Shown here one piece after another: positions 17,236 through 27,197 of a DNA stretch of 64,000 nt. The stretch covers positions 124,001 to 188,000 of the forward strand of contig JAUIBR010000004.1 in assembly GCA_030427705.1 (NCBI GenBank), given 5' to 3'. Position 1 is the stretch's first letter; each line of letters opens with the position of its first letter. Origin of the DNA: a bacterium (GTDB lineage Bacteria > Myxococcota_A > Bradymonadia > Bradymonadales > Bradymonadaceae). The notes beneath the pieces are model-generated. The model saw nothing but the letters and a program-made list of their open reading frames with translations. It had not been told where the DNA came from and made no database searches. The position numbers and the translations under genes were made by a program.

Positions 17236-20076
17236 ATGCTGAAAATCGTTCAAAAAGTCTTTGGGTCGGCAAACGACCGCTACTTAAAAAAAATCCGTCC
17301 CGACGTCGAAGCCATCAACAGCCTCGAGTCGAGCATCTCGCAGCTTTCGGATGAGGACCTTCATCGCAAGACCGCTGAGTTCAAGCAGAAGCTTGATAAC
17401 GGCGCGTCGATGGACGACATCCTGCACGAAGCATTCGCGGTGGTGCGTGAGACCGGAAAGCGGCGCTTGAACATGCGCCACTACGACGTTCAGCTGATTG
17501 GTGGCTTGGTCCTTCACGACGGTCGAATCGCTGAGATGAAGACGGGTGAAGGTAAGACGCTTGTCGCAACCCTTCCCCTGTACTTGAACGCGCTCGCCGG
17601 CAAAGGCGCGCACCTGGTGACGGTCAACGATTACCTCGCCAAACGTGATGCCGAGTGGATGGGCAATATCTACAAATCGCTCGGCCTGAGCGTCGGAACG
17701 ATTGTCAGCGATATGTACGAGGGAGACCGCCGCAAGGCCTATCACTCCGACATCACGTACGGAACGAACAACGAGTTCGGTTTCGACTACCTGCGCGACA
17801 ACATGAAGTACTCGCTCGACCAGATGGTTCAGGGTGAACTCTTCTACTCCATCGTCGACGAGGTTGACTCGATTCTCATCGACGAAGCGCGTACGCCTCT
17901 GATCATTAGCGGTAGCGCAGGCCTTTCGACCGAACTTCCTGTGATGGTCAATCAGCATGTTCCATCGCTGCGCAAGGACGAAGATTACCTGGTCGATGAA
18001 GAGCACCGCTCGGTCTCATTGACAGACCTCGGTATCGAGAAGATGGAGAAGAAACTCCAGATTCCGAACCTGTATGAGCCACAGAACATCGGCATCGTTC
18101 ACGCGCTGATCAAAGCGCTTCAGGCACACACGCTCTATAAGAAGGATGACCGCTACATCGTCAAAGACGGCGAAGTTATCATCGTCGACGAGTTCACCGG
18201 TCGCCCGATGCCTGGACGTCGTTGGTCCGACGGTCTGCACCAAGCTGTCGAAGCAAAAGAGGGTCTGACCGTTCAAGAAGAGAACCAAACGCTGGCGACG
18301 GTGACGTTCCAGAACTTCTTCCGCATGTACAACAAACTTGCGGGCATGACCGGTACCGCGGACACGGAAGCCGAAGAATTTCACCAGACCTACGAGCTGG
18401 ATACGAAGGTCATTCCAACGAACAAACCCATCGCGCGTTTGGACGAAGACGACGTCGTATACCGAAGCTACCGCGAGAAGTTCAACGCCATCGTCGAAGA
18501 GATTCTGCGCGCAAACGAGAAGGGCCAACCGGTTCTGGTCGGTACGACCAGCGTCGAAAAATCCGAGGCCATCAGCCGCGTGCTTCGTAAGAAAGGCATC
18601 GAACACAATGTTCTCAACGCCAAGCTGCACAGCAAAGAAGCCACGATCGTCACACAGGCAGGTCGACCCGGCGCCGTGACCATCGCTACCAACATGGCTG
18701 GTCGTGGTACTGACATCCTTTTGGGTGGTAATCCTGAAGGACTCGCCGAAGACGAGGTCGGGCCACAAGATGTGCCAGAGACCGCCATCGGCGATGAGCG
18801 CCAAGAATACTGGTCTGATGAGTACAAGGCTGCGTTGGCGAAGTACCAGGCCCAATGCGACGAAAACAAAAAGAAGGTGTTGGAGTCCGGCGGTTTGATG
18901 ATCATCGGTACCGAGCGCCACGAATCGCGGCGTATCGATAACCAGCTTCGTGGTCGTGCCGGTCGTCAGGGCGACCCTGGCCGCAGCCGCTTCTTCCTGT
19001 CTCTGGAAGATGACCTGCTTCGACTGTTTGGCGCCGACCGAATCGCGAAGATTATGGACACCCTCAAGATGGAAGAAGGTGTGCCCATTGAGCACCCCAT
19101 GGTCACGAAGAGCCTCGAGAACGCCCAGCGTAAGGTCGAGGGTCGAAACTTCGATATTCGTAAGAACCTGCTCGAGTACGATGACGTCATGGACGTTCAG
19201 CGTAAGACCATCTACGCGCTGCGTAAGAACGTCTTGCGCGGGGAAGACGAAGATGGGCGAAACATCAAAGCGATGTCCATCGACCTCTTCGAAGAGCTCG
19301 CTCTAACAACCATCGACTCGTACGCAAGCCGCGCTGTGCGCGCCGACGATTGGGACCTTGAAGGCCTTACTGTCGCGCTGCGCGAGATTTTTGGCTTCGA
19401 GATTCACTTCGAAGACTCGCTTGGTCGAGACGAAGTTGAGCGTCGTGTTTGGTCCGAGGCTGAAGCCCTCTTCAACTCCAAAGTTGAGATGTGCGACGAG
19501 GTCGCAGGGCAGATTAACAGCGAGAATGCGGAGGTTCGCCAAGCGCAAGACGAGGCGAAAGCCAACATGTCCGAGGACGACGACAACGACTGGATGATGT
19601 CGGACGAAGACCTCCAGGACATCGAAGGCGACACGATCTTCCAAGAACAGGTTCAGAATCACTACCTTCAGTCGATCGACAAGTACTGGCGCCAGCATCT
19701 CCAAGCCATGGAGCAGCTGCGTGATGGTATCGGGATGCGTGGCTACGCGCAGAAAGACCCGAAGAAGGAGTACAAGAAGGAAGGCTATAATCTCTTCTTG
19801 GACCTCCTGATGAACATCAAGACCAGCGTCGTTCAGTTCGTCTCGCAATTCGCGATTCGTCCACGCACGCTGCAACAGCGCCAGCCACAGCATCAGGTAC
19901 CAAAGCAGATCACGCTGAATCGCAGCGATGAAGAAGCGCCGGCACCAGATGAAGCAGAACAAGAGACGTTCCGACGCGAGCTGCCGAAGCTCGGGCGAAA
20001 CGATCCTTGTTGGTGCGGAAGCGGCAAGAAGTACAAGAGCTGCCACATGCGGCAGGACCAACAAGCGGCTTCCTAA
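17236..20076 (+). CDS. secA: Preprotein translocase ATPase SecA
   Basis: 946 residues. It has MKTGEGKTL (Walker A), VDEVDSILIDEARTPLIISG (DEAD-type box), TNMAGRGTDI and ERHESRRIDNQLRGRAGRQGD of motor domain 2, and the helical scaffold. The C-terminal zinc-binding SEC-C tail (RNDPCWCGSGKKYKSCH), which binds SecB and ribosomes, is also present. Drives post-translational export through SecYEG. The tail before the zinc site is long and Gln/Pro-rich. A promoter candidate lies at 17157-17184; folB follows 3 bases after the stop and folB and the S2P gene probably share the transcript. Confidence 0.98.
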   Translation: MLKIVQKVFGSANDRYLKKIRPDVEAINSLESSISQLSDEDLHRKTAEFKQKLDNGASMDDILHEAFAVVRETGKRRLNMRHYDVQLIGGLVLHDGRIAEMKTGEGKTLVATLPLYLNALAGKGAHLVTVNDYLAKRDAEWMGNIYKSLGLSVGTIVSDMYEGDRRKAYHSDITYGTNNEFGFDYLRDNMKYSLDQMVQGELFYSIVDEVDSILIDEARTPLIISGSAGLSTELPVMVNQHVPSLRKDEDYLVDEEHRSVSLTDLGIEKMEKKLQIPNLYEPQNIGIVHALIKALQAHTLYKKDDRYIVKDGEVIIVDEFTGRPMPGRRWSDGLHQAVEAKEGLTVQEENQTLATVTFQNFFRMYNKLAGMTGTADTEAEEFHQTYELDTKVIPTNKPIARLDEDDVVYRSYREKFNAIVEEILRANEKGQPVLVGTTSVEKSEAISRVLRKKGIEHNVLNAKLHSKEATIVTQAGRPGAVTIATNMAGRGTDILLGGNPEGLAEDEVGPQDVPETAIGDERQEYWSDEYKAALAKYQAQCDENKKKVLESGGLMIIGTERHESRRIDNQLRGRAGRQGDPGRSRFFLSLEDDLLRLFGADRIAKIMDTLKMEEGVPIEHPMVTKSLENAQRKVEGRNFDIRKNLLEYDDVMDVQRKTIYALRKNVLRGEDEDGRNIKAMSIDLFEELALTTIDSYASRAVRADDWDLEGLTVALREIFGFEIHFEDSLGRDEVERRVWSEAEALFNSKVEMCDEVAGQINSENAEVRQAQDEAKANMSEDDDNDWMMSDEDLQDIEGDTIFQEQVQNHYLQSIDKYWRQHLQAMEQLRDGIGMRGYAQKDPKKEYKKEGYNLFLDLLMNIKTSVVQFVSQFAIRPRTLQQRQPQHQVPKQITLNRSDEEAPAPDEAEQETFRRELPKLGRNDPCWCGSGKKYKSCHMRQDQQAAS

Positions 20077-20079
20077 TCG

Positions 20080-20436
20080 ATGCGAGTTTTCGTCGAGAAT
20101 CTCGAGTTTGTGGGTTTCCACGGGCTCTACGAAGACGAACGCCGTGATGGGCGCAACTATCGCGTGTCAATCTGGGCGGACGTGACCGGCATTCCTGAGC
20201 ACGATGGAATCGAGGAAACCCTCGACTACCGCCGACTTGCGGAAGTTGTGACTGAGGTCGGCGTCGACTCCCAATCCCACCTTGTCGAGACCCTCGCCAC
20301 GTCGATGCTTGACCGAATTCTAGAGCGCTATCGCGAAGTATCACGTTGTGGCGTGACGATCCGCAAACAGGCCACCGGTGTGGCAGGTAACCCCGAGTTT
20401 GTGGGCGTAACGTTAGAGAAGGGCCGAAATGTTTGA
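20080..20436 (+). CDS. folB: Dihydroneopterin aldolase
   Basis: 118 residues, normal for FolB, which splits dihydroneopterin to hydroxymethyl-dihydropterin and glycolaldehyde in folate synthesis. The conserved start VENLEFVGFHGLYEDERRDGRNYRV, the DYRRLAEVV block and LVETLATSMLDRIL are present. The expected general-base lysine is in the C-terminal part (VTIRKQ). It sits between secA and the S2P gene, overlapping the latter by 8 bases, so the three are probably one operon; the pairing with secA has no obvious functional reason. Confidence 0.9.
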   Translation: MRVFVENLEFVGFHGLYEDERRDGRNYRVSIWADVTGIPEHDGIEETLDYRRLAEVVTEVGVDSQSHLVETLATSMLDRILERYREVSRCGVTIRKQATGVAGNPEFVGVTLEKGRNV

Positions 20437-21382
20437 GACAAGCGGATACCGTGTAGGACGTCTGTTTGGGGTCGATATCTCGATCTCCATTGGCTACCTG
20501 TTCATCATGGGATTCATCATCGCCATCGGCTCCCTCGGCGGCGCGGTGGGTATCATGAACCGCATCCTCTTTGTGGCGGCCTTGACGATCAGCATACTGA
20601 TCCACGAATTCGGTCATGCGTTTGTCTGCAAGTACTACCAGCTCGGCCCATCCATTTTGTTGCACGGGTTTGGCGGGTTGTGTTTCCACGACCGCGCCGA
20701 GACTGACGGCAACGATATTCTTGTGGTGTTGGGTGGTCCACTTCTTCAGATTGCCGCGGGCTTCGGGGCATTGGCGATCGCGGTGTTTGCTCCATCCCTC
20801 ACTCCGGCTGGAGACAGTTTCGTCGTCTATTTTATCTGGGTGAGCTTCGTCTGGGGCGGATTCAACCTGGTTGCCCCGATTTGGCCCCTAGATGGCGGAA
20901 AGTTGTTCAACCTGCTGCTCCGACGATTCGTTGACGAGAATAAGGCCCAAGACTGGACTCTAAAGGTCAGCATGGTGGTCTCAATCCCACTCGGAATCTT
21001 GGCCATCATGACCAAATTCTACTTCTTGGCGTTTCTGGTCTTCTTCATCATCTACGACAACTACAACGCACTTCAGTCTGGACGAGACCTGGTGGGTCGA
21101 AAGGCGAAGGAGAGAACGAGCGACTTCGCAGGCGAGCTCCTTGCGGACGCCGAATCAGCGCTCGCTGAGGAAGACTGGCGCGAAGCCTACCGCGTCTGCC
21201 ACCACATCCGCTCTGACAACTTTTCGATGTCCAAGAAAGACAACGACCGCCTCTACGAAATCCTGGCCATCACATCCGTGAAGCTAGAGGAATGGCACGA
21301 AGCCAAAGGCTGGCTCGACCGAGCACCCGACACGGCGGCCGTCCGTCAGGCTCGGGAAATCCTCAAAAACTCGGGGAACTGA
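20429..21382 (+). CDS. Site-2 protease family intramembrane metalloprotease
   Basis: 317 residues. Zinc motif HEFGH at 59-63 inside a hydrophobic helix (LTISILIHEFGHAFVC) and the second motif PLDGGK at 153-158 identify an M50/S2P protease of the short rhomboid-like SpoIVFB class. Five or six transmembrane helices occupy residues 1-215. The C-terminal ~100 residues are soluble and helical (DAESALAEEDWREAYRVCHHIR), resembling TPR-like repeats rather than the CBS domains common in this class. Probably cleaves membrane-bound regulators. It overlaps folB by 8 bases. Confidence 0.88.
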   Translation: MFETSGYRVGRLFGVDISISIGYLFIMGFIIAIGSLGGAVGIMNRILFVAALTISILIHEFGHAFVCKYYQLGPSILLHGFGGLCFHDRAETDGNDILVVLGGPLLQIAAGFGALAIAVFAPSLTPAGDSFVVYFIWVSFVWGGFNLVAPIWPLDGGKLFNLLLRRFVDENKAQDWTLKVSMVVSIPLGILAIMTKFYFLAFLVFFIIYDNYNALQSGRDLVGRKAKERTSDFAGELLADAESALAEEDWREAYRVCHHIRSDNFSMSKKDNDRLYEILAITSVKLEEWHEAKGWLDRAPDTAAVRQAREILKNSGN

Positions 21383-21815
21383 GGGAGGGAGACGCGGAGG
21401 GAGACGCGGAGGCTCTCCGGGGAGACCGGAGGCGCGGAGGCGCGGAGGCTGTTATGGTTTTCACCCGAGTCCCGACGAGCACCCAGCGAAGCCGAAAGGC
21501 GAGCGAACCCAGCAAAGCCGAAAGGCGAGCGAACCCAGCGAAGCCCGAAGGGCGAGCGAACCCAGCGAAGCCGAAAGGCGAGCGAACCCAGCAAAGCCGA
21601 AAGGCGAGCGAACCCAGCGAAGCCCGAAGGGCGAGCGAACCCAGCGCGAAGCGCGACACCAGCCGAAGGCGACCCCAGCCGAAGGCACGCCAGCGCGAAG
21701 CGCGACGCCAGCGGCAAAGCCGCGACGCCAGTGAGCGCAGCGAACGTATTGCGCTAGCTCGCTAATCAGCTATAGTGAGCCGCTGTCTAGACGAATAAAA
21801 ATTTTAGGCTTTGGA
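21383..21815. repeat. Intergenic region with direct repeats and mini-hairpin array
   Basis: No gene is supported here. 21383-21450 holds purine-rich direct repeats (GGGAGACGCGGA twice, GGCGCGGA twice). 21481-21638 is a perfect tandem duplication of a 79-base block (21481-21559 and 21560-21638), each made of three units of 26, 26 and 27 bases that start ACCCAGC and end GAGCGA. 21639-21750 continues with shorter degenerate units (CCAG-hairpin-CGACG). Every unit carries a tiny hairpin: GCC-GAAA-GGC, GCCC-GAA-GGGC, GCGC-GAA-GCGC, GCC-GAA-GGC or GCGGC-AAA-GCCGC. Mixed 26/27 periods break the frame, which argues against coding. Confidence 0.9.
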
Positions 21816-23423
21816 ATGAAACGACACGTCTCACCCTTGGCACTCGCATCCGTTTTACTTGCGAGTACTCCCGCCCTCGCCCAGGAAACCCCCGCAGAAT
21901 CTGGTGAACAGACCGATTCGGTGGCGGAAACCGCAACAACAGAACGCAAGACTCCCGAACAAACGGGTCCAATCACTTATGGTATCGATGACCGCGTTTG
22001 GGTCGAATCGTTGGACCTGACGAAGTTTGATACCGGTGAAAATGAAGGCGACATCGCATTATACAATCGCCTCCAACTCGATCTTGGCGGGGACTGGGGC
22101 AACTTTAAGTTCCAACTCGAAGCTGAGTTTTTTCGTGGCGAGATGACTGGGAGTCTCTACGCTACTCCACCGGATGAACGCACAAATACGGGCACACGGC
22201 CAAGCGAGACCCTGACAGAGACGCGCAATATCGCTGACCCATTCCAAGCTTGGGTTGGGTGGCGTCCTGCAGTGCTCGAACTTCGTGCCGGCCTCATGAA
22301 GAGCCACTTCGGCATGGGCGTGCTCGCCAATGACGGTCGTGAAGATAAGTGGCGTTTGTTCAATCAGTCGTACGGCGCTGACCGTGGATTCCGAGCCCTG
22401 CTCGCAACACGCCCAGGCGGACTCTCGAAGAACCGCGTCGCGCGAAACATCACAGTCGCCATCGCTGGCGACTACGTGTACCGCGACGATAACGCGAGCT
22501 TGCTAGACGGCGACCAAGCGGTCCAGGTCCTCGGTACGGTGTTCTACCAAGATGAAGACCCCGCAAACCCAGAGAATTCGACGTTTGTCGGTGCATACTT
22601 CGCCTACCGCGACCAAGAAGATCGCGAGATTGATGGTGTCGAGCCAAACGACACGCTCTCAGCATTCGCGTTTGATATCTCGGCACGAAAGTCATGGACC
22701 ACCGACTCATTCCACTTCAAGACGGGCCTCGAGACGGCTCTTCTGGCAGGTGAAACGACGCGTGCGTACACCAATACTTTGGATGAACAGACCGACATCC
22801 TCGGCTTCGGCGCTGCCGGCGAGTTCCTCGCTGCACACCGCGCAAGTCAGGTCGCGCTCAAGATTCTGGGCGGCTACGCCAGTGGCGATGCAAACCCCGA
22901 TGACGACACCTTGTACCGGTTCCGATTCGATCCGAACTACAAGGTCGGTCTGGTGCTCTTCGACTACTACATGCCGGAGGTTACTCGCGGTGCATACGCA
23001 CGCGCTACCGACCCCAACCAGTCGGGTGAACCACCCAAAGGCGTCTACGGCCTCATCAATGACGGCCAGGTTCAGAATGCAATCTATGTGAATCCTCAAC
23101 TGATGTTTGGCGACCCCGAAGGGTTGTTGGCTGGCGTAGGCATGCTGTGGGCATGGTCTGCCGTTCCGCTCTACGACCCCTACAACACCTTCGCGAACGG
23201 CGGAGAGTTGGTCGGACCAAACAACAACGAAGAAGCTTCGCGTCGACTTGGAGTCGAAGTTGATGTCGCAGTGCAGTGGAAATACGACCTTGTCGAGCGT
23301 CTCGACCTCGACCTTAAGGCTGAATACGGGATCTTCTTCCCAGGAGCTGCATTTGACGACGCCTTCGGCGCAACTGCCCCAGCCACCAGCGTGGTTCGCG
23401 GTCGGGTCGGCTTGAACTGGTAA
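21816..23423 (+). CDS. Porin-like outer-membrane beta-barrel
   Basis: 535 residues with a clear signal peptide (MKRHVSPLALASVLLASTPALAQ). The mature protein has alternating-strand patterns with many aromatic and charged pairs (NRLQLDLGGDWGNFKFQLEAEFFRGEM, LRAGLMKSHFGMGVLANDGR) and ends in VRGRVGLNW, with the terminal aromatic expected for barrel insertion by BamA. About 16-18 strands would fit the length. Substrate unknown. The next gene, a large lipoprotein, starts 6 bases later, so they are likely co-expressed and may work together at the cell surface. Confidence 0.75.
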   Translation: MKRHVSPLALASVLLASTPALAQETPAESGEQTDSVAETATTERKTPEQTGPITYGIDDRVWVESLDLTKFDTGENEGDIALYNRLQLDLGGDWGNFKFQLEAEFFRGEMTGSLYATPPDERTNTGTRPSETLTETRNIADPFQAWVGWRPAVLELRAGLMKSHFGMGVLANDGREDKWRLFNQSYGADRGFRALLATRPGGLSKNRVARNITVAIAGDYVYRDDNASLLDGDQAVQVLGTVFYQDEDPANPENSTFVGAYFAYRDQEDREIDGVEPNDTLSAFAFDISARKSWTTDSFHFKTGLETALLAGETTRAYTNTLDEQTDILGFGAAGEFLAAHRASQVALKILGGYASGDANPDDDTLYRFRFDPNYKVGLVLFDYYMPEVTRGAYARATDPNQSGEPPKGVYGLINDGQVQNAIYVNPQLMFGDPEGLLAGVGMLWAWSAVPLYDPYNTFANGGELVGPNNNEEASRRLGVEVDVAVQWKYDLVERLDLDLKAEYGIFFPGAAFDDAFGATAPATSVVRGRVGLNW

Positions 23424-23429
23424 GATACT

Positions 23430-26400
23430 ATGAAGAAACGAATCCTATTGGCATGCGTTGCAGCCGCATCGATCAGCTGCATTGAAGATAACTCGATGCC
23501 CGAAGGCCTTCGCGCCACGACGACATCCGGCGGTGCAAAGGTCGTATTCGACCTCGACGCACGCCCACTGCCCGAAATCCCGCTTCCAAACGATGTTGCG
23601 ACTCGCGTCGACCCAGACAGCCCAACTGGCCGTCGGTTGAACGTGTCGATGATTTCACCAACGCGGCTGGAAAGCGAAGTGCGCGCAAAGGCCAACGACC
23701 TTGATGGTTGGGGTACCTTCGCACCAATCACCGTGCAGTTTGATGGTCTCTTGGACCTTCACAACATCGTCGATCGTCACCAGGAACTGGTGCCAAACTA
23801 CAATAACGACGCGGTCTTCCTGGTCAATATCGACCCAGACAGCGACGAGTACGGCGAGCTGGTGATGCTGGACATGGGTATGGGTAACTACCCTGTGACC
23901 CAGAAGGACCCACGCAAGTACTTTGAATTCGACCCACGTGCGAATGGCTCCAACTTCCTCTTCGAATCGGTTCAAGAGGAAGACCTCAACGGAAACGGAG
24001 AGCTGGACCCATACGAAGACACCGACGATGACGGCGTGTGGGACACGCCCAACACGCTGGACTTGGGCGCAGACCCGCTGGAATGGAAGCAGATTCTGGA
24101 GTTCTACGAGCGGGAAACGAACACGCTCATGATTCGTACCGTGGACGCGCTTCGTCCGGGTACCACCTATGCGATCGTCCTCTCAGACAAGCTTGTTGAT
24201 GACGCTGGCCGGCCGGTCGACAGTCCGTTTGGCTATATCAATCACACTCGCCAGACCCCTGAACTTGAGGTCCTGCGGACGATTCTCCCGAATCTTTTGC
24301 CAGAGCGGTTTGAGTCGACCCTCAAGAACGTCCGTTTCGCATGGTCGTTCACGACACAAAGCTCAACCCACGAGCTGTATCAGATTCGACGCGGGCTATA
24401 CGGACACGGACCGCTCAAGTGGCTCTCTGACGAGTACCCAGCCGAACTTACGCTGGTCCACTCCGCCAAGACGAAGCCTGACGACGAAAGCCCAATCATC
24501 ATCCGGTTGGACGACACGATCGTTCAATTCATCGTGCAAGCGCTCGCAGGCGGGGTGAGCGATGAGACGCAGCAGCTCATGATTCAAGGGTTCAAGGACA
24601 TCGACTACCTCGTCAGTGGGACCTTCGTCAGCCCTTACTTCCTCGCAGACCGTGACGGCCTACCGAACACGCCTGAGGATATCGCCGACAACCGCAACCA
24701 ATTCGACGATGACGAGTGGTTCAATATCGATCTCAAGAATGGAACCGCGACCCACGGCCCCGACGAAGTCACTTTTTGGTGCCTGATTCCGAAGGCTACA
24801 GGCGACATGAAGCCGCCGTTCCCAGTGGTTATGTACGGTCACGGCTACACGTCATCGCGTGTTGAAGCGCTTGGATTCGCTGGCGCCCACGCCAAGTTTG
24901 GCATTGCGACCTGCGCGCTTGACGCCGCAGGACACGGTACTGTGATTCCAGATGACCTGATTCCCGATGTCTTCGACACGACGTTGGAGAACGCGAACCT
25001 CGGCAATCTGTTGGCTGCAATCCAACATGGCCGTGCCCGCGACCTGAACAACGATGGCCAGGTCGACAGTGGCGGAGACTTCTGGACCGCCAATATCTTC
25101 CACACCCGCGATATCCTGCAGCAGTCCGCGCTGGACCACATGCAGTTCATCCGCATTCTGCGTACCTTTGACGGTCAGAAGCGCTGGCGTGATTCCGTCG
25201 ATGAATCAAACCCATTTGTCGCAAACGTGCGCGAACTCGTTGGCCCTTGGGATACGGATGGCGATGGTAAAGGCGAAATCGCTGGTGACTGGAACGGCGA
25301 CGGCGTGCCCGATATCGGCGGCGAGCGTCCGTACTATATGTGGGGCATCTCGCTCGGTGGCATTCTTGCGCCCATCGTTGCAGGCGCTGACCCAACCGTT
25401 AAGGCGGCCGTCCCAATGTCTGGCGGCGCTGGTCTGCTCGAAATCGGACACCGTTCCACGCAGGGCGGCGTTCCAGAGGCGGTTATTCTTCCGATGCTCG
25501 GACCCCTGGTTGTTGGACGTCCATCAAACGCATGGAACGCTGACTCAGGTGAGTTCGAATTCACCGGTGACGTAACACTTGAGTGGATGATCACTAGCAA
25601 TAACGACGACGTGAAGATTCCGTTCGCGCACCTCTCCGGAATTGAGGAAGGCGACCAGATTGTCATCCGCAACTTGGAGCGCGAAAAGCGGCCAGAGCTG
25701 GTCAAAGAAGAGAAACTTCAGGCACGCTCCGTGTTCCGTGACGGGTCGTTCCGTGCTGGCCTCGCAGCTGACGCTGTCAACGCCAACGAGCGCCGCAACA
25801 CGCTCGGCTTCGACCCCACATTCCTGGTTGAACCAAGCCTCGCCCGGCGCGGTGACGCATCGACCGGATTCAAAGTTCAGTACTTCCGATCCACTGGTCA
25901 TCGTTACCCGTCCAAAGAGGATGTGGTTTCAAAAATCGACGACACTTGGACCGGCGCACAAACACCCGACGATGGCTTCTCGCCAAACTTCCGCGCCATC
26001 TGGACCGGAACAGTTACTGCGCCAGAAGATGGTCGTTACGAATTTAAGACGGTCGCGCAGGGTGCCGTGCGTTTGTACACCAATGGCAACCGCCGCATTA
26101 ACGATCGCGATGGTGAGTTCACAACCGCAATCGCACTGGATGCCGGCGAGACTGTGCATCTTCGCCTCGAGTACGATCGCACCGGGGATACCGGTTCGAT
26201 TCAGCTCTTGTGGTCCAATGATGAGAGCCTCAGCGAAACCGTCGTCACTGGCGACGCCGTCAAAACTCACATCCCTCTAGATTCGGATGAGACTGCCGAG
26301 CTTGGGAAGCACACTGTCACCGCACTTGGTGGCGATGCACGTGACTTTGGCGATGAGTTCCGAATCGAGATCTACGGTCAGGATGGGGAGCTGAAGCAGG

Positions 26401-27188
26401 TGGTCGACACGTTCGAGGTCGACGCCGTTCATGACAACATCTTGTACCCAGCTGGTTCACCGCTCGCGGCGTTGCGTGAAGGTTTCGGCCTAAGTCGACA
26501 AACGCCGGACATGCGACGGTTCCTGGGCCTCGCTCAGCACCTCGTCGATGCAGCTGACCCTGCCGCCTATGCTCCCAAGTACCATCGCTACCCACAGATG
26601 TTCCCATACGAAACACCTGAGTTCCAAGACGGGGGCACCAACGTGCTCTATGTCCCAACCGGCGGCGACTCAGCTGTCCCGGTCGTCACGGGTTACGCGA
26701 TGGCTCGCCTGGGTGGCGTGTTGGAGTACGAGGAAGTTGATGGCCGCTACAATATGCCTGCCAACCGTTGGCTGATTGAGAACTATGTCTATGAGTCCAT
26801 CTACTGGCTGGACCGATTCGAGGACTATCCGGGCGCACTGTTCGACGCGGACGACTTGGACCGCGGCGGATTCGAATCCGAACGCTTCCCCGAGCGTGGA
26901 ACCGACGCAAATCCGGATGCAGCACAGCCGCTACGGGCAACCATCGAGACCCCTTACGGTGTCAGCGCGCTGCGTGTGCCTTATCTGAGGACCGATGGCG
27001 AACATGGAATCTTCCTGCCAGCTTCTGGCAAGGGATTCGACATCCACTCGTTCATGGCCAACCAAATCTCGCACTTCTTCGCGACTGGCGGAACGGAGAT
27101 TTCGGACGACCCATGCATGGCTGACTACTCGATGGAAAGCTGCGATTGGTTCGAACGTGGCGTCCCAATGGGACCCGGACCACAGTAA
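23430..27188 (+). CDS. Giant lipoprotein with alpha/beta-hydrolase core and PA14 domain
   Basis: 1252 residues with a lipobox (ASISC, Cys17). Residues ~30-320 resemble the N-terminal beta-sandwich of the bacterial virulence-factor lipase family (FDLDARPLPEIPLPNDVATR). An alpha/beta-hydrolase core follows: HGYTSS near 471, AGHG near 500 and nucleophile elbow GISLGG (Ser641). Calcium-type DxDxDG loops occur near 187-205, 538-546 and 608-628. A PA14 domain (~805-915, FKVQYFRSTG...FRAIWTGTV...LYTNGNRRINDR) comes next. PA14 binds glycans in several families, so this could be a surface esterase or lipase held at polysaccharide; substrate is inference. Confidence 0.75.
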   Translation: MKKRILLACVAAASISCIEDNSMPEGLRATTTSGGAKVVFDLDARPLPEIPLPNDVATRVDPDSPTGRRLNVSMISPTRLESEVRAKANDLDGWGTFAPITVQFDGLLDLHNIVDRHQELVPNYNNDAVFLVNIDPDSDEYGELVMLDMGMGNYPVTQKDPRKYFEFDPRANGSNFLFESVQEEDLNGNGELDPYEDTDDDGVWDTPNTLDLGADPLEWKQILEFYERETNTLMIRTVDALRPGTTYAIVLSDKLVDDAGRPVDSPFGYINHTRQTPELEVLRTILPNLLPERFESTLKNVRFAWSFTTQSSTHELYQIRRGLYGHGPLKWLSDEYPAELTLVHSAKTKPDDESPIIIRLDDTIVQFIVQALAGGVSDETQQLMIQGFKDIDYLVSGTFVSPYFLADRDGLPNTPEDIADNRNQFDDDEWFNIDLKNGTATHGPDEVTFWCLIPKATGDMKPPFPVVMYGHGYTSSRVEALGFAGAHAKFGIATCALDAAGHGTVIPDDLIPDVFDTTLENANLGNLLAAIQHGRARDLNNDGQVDSGGDFWTANIFHTRDILQQSALDHMQFIRILRTFDGQKRWRDSVDESNPFVANVRELVGPWDTDGDGKGEIAGDWNGDGVPDIGGERPYYMWGISLGGILAPIVAGADPTVKAAVPMSGGAGLLEIGHRSTQGGVPEAVILPMLGPLVVGRPSNAWNADSGEFEFTGDVTLEWMITSNNDDVKIPFAHLSGIEEGDQIVIRNLEREKRPELVKEEKLQARSVFRDGSFRAGLAADAVNANERRNTLGFDPTFLVEPSLARRGDASTGFKVQYFRSTGHRYPSKEDVVSKIDDTWTGAQTPDDGFSPNFRAIWTGTVTAPEDGRYEFKTVAQGAVRLYTNGNRRINDRDGEFTTAIALDAGETVHLRLEYDRTGDTGSIQLLWSNDESLSETVVTGDAVKTHIPLDSDETAELGKHTVTALGGDARDFGDEFRIEIYGQDGELKQVVDTFEVDAVHDNILYPAGSPLAALREGFGLSRQTPDMRRFLGLAQHLVDAADPAAYAPKYHRYPQMFPYETPEFQDGGTNVLYVPTGGDSAVPVVTGYAMARLGGVLEYEEVDGRYNMPANRWLIENYVYESIYWLDRFEDYPGALFDADDLDRGGFESERFPERGTDANPDAAQPLRATIETPYGVSALRVPYLRTDGEHGIFLPASGKGFDIHSFMANQISHFFATGGTEISDDPCMADYSMESCDWFERGVPMGPGPQ

Positions 27189-27197
27189 GGACACGAC

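Noticed and set aside
18016-19095. 359-codon open frame on the minus strand inside secA
   Set aside because: It lies fully opposite an unmistakable secA frame, has no RBS and shows no recognisable domain; codon bias of secA alone keeps it open.
21292-21765. Long open frames on both strands across the first repeat array, encoding RSPFG/FAGFAR-type repeats
   Set aside because: The array mixes 26- and 27-base units, so no frame gives a constant protein repeat, and several frames stay open only because the DNA is GC-rich and lacks TAA/TAG/TGA. No ribosome binding site or family match is visible.
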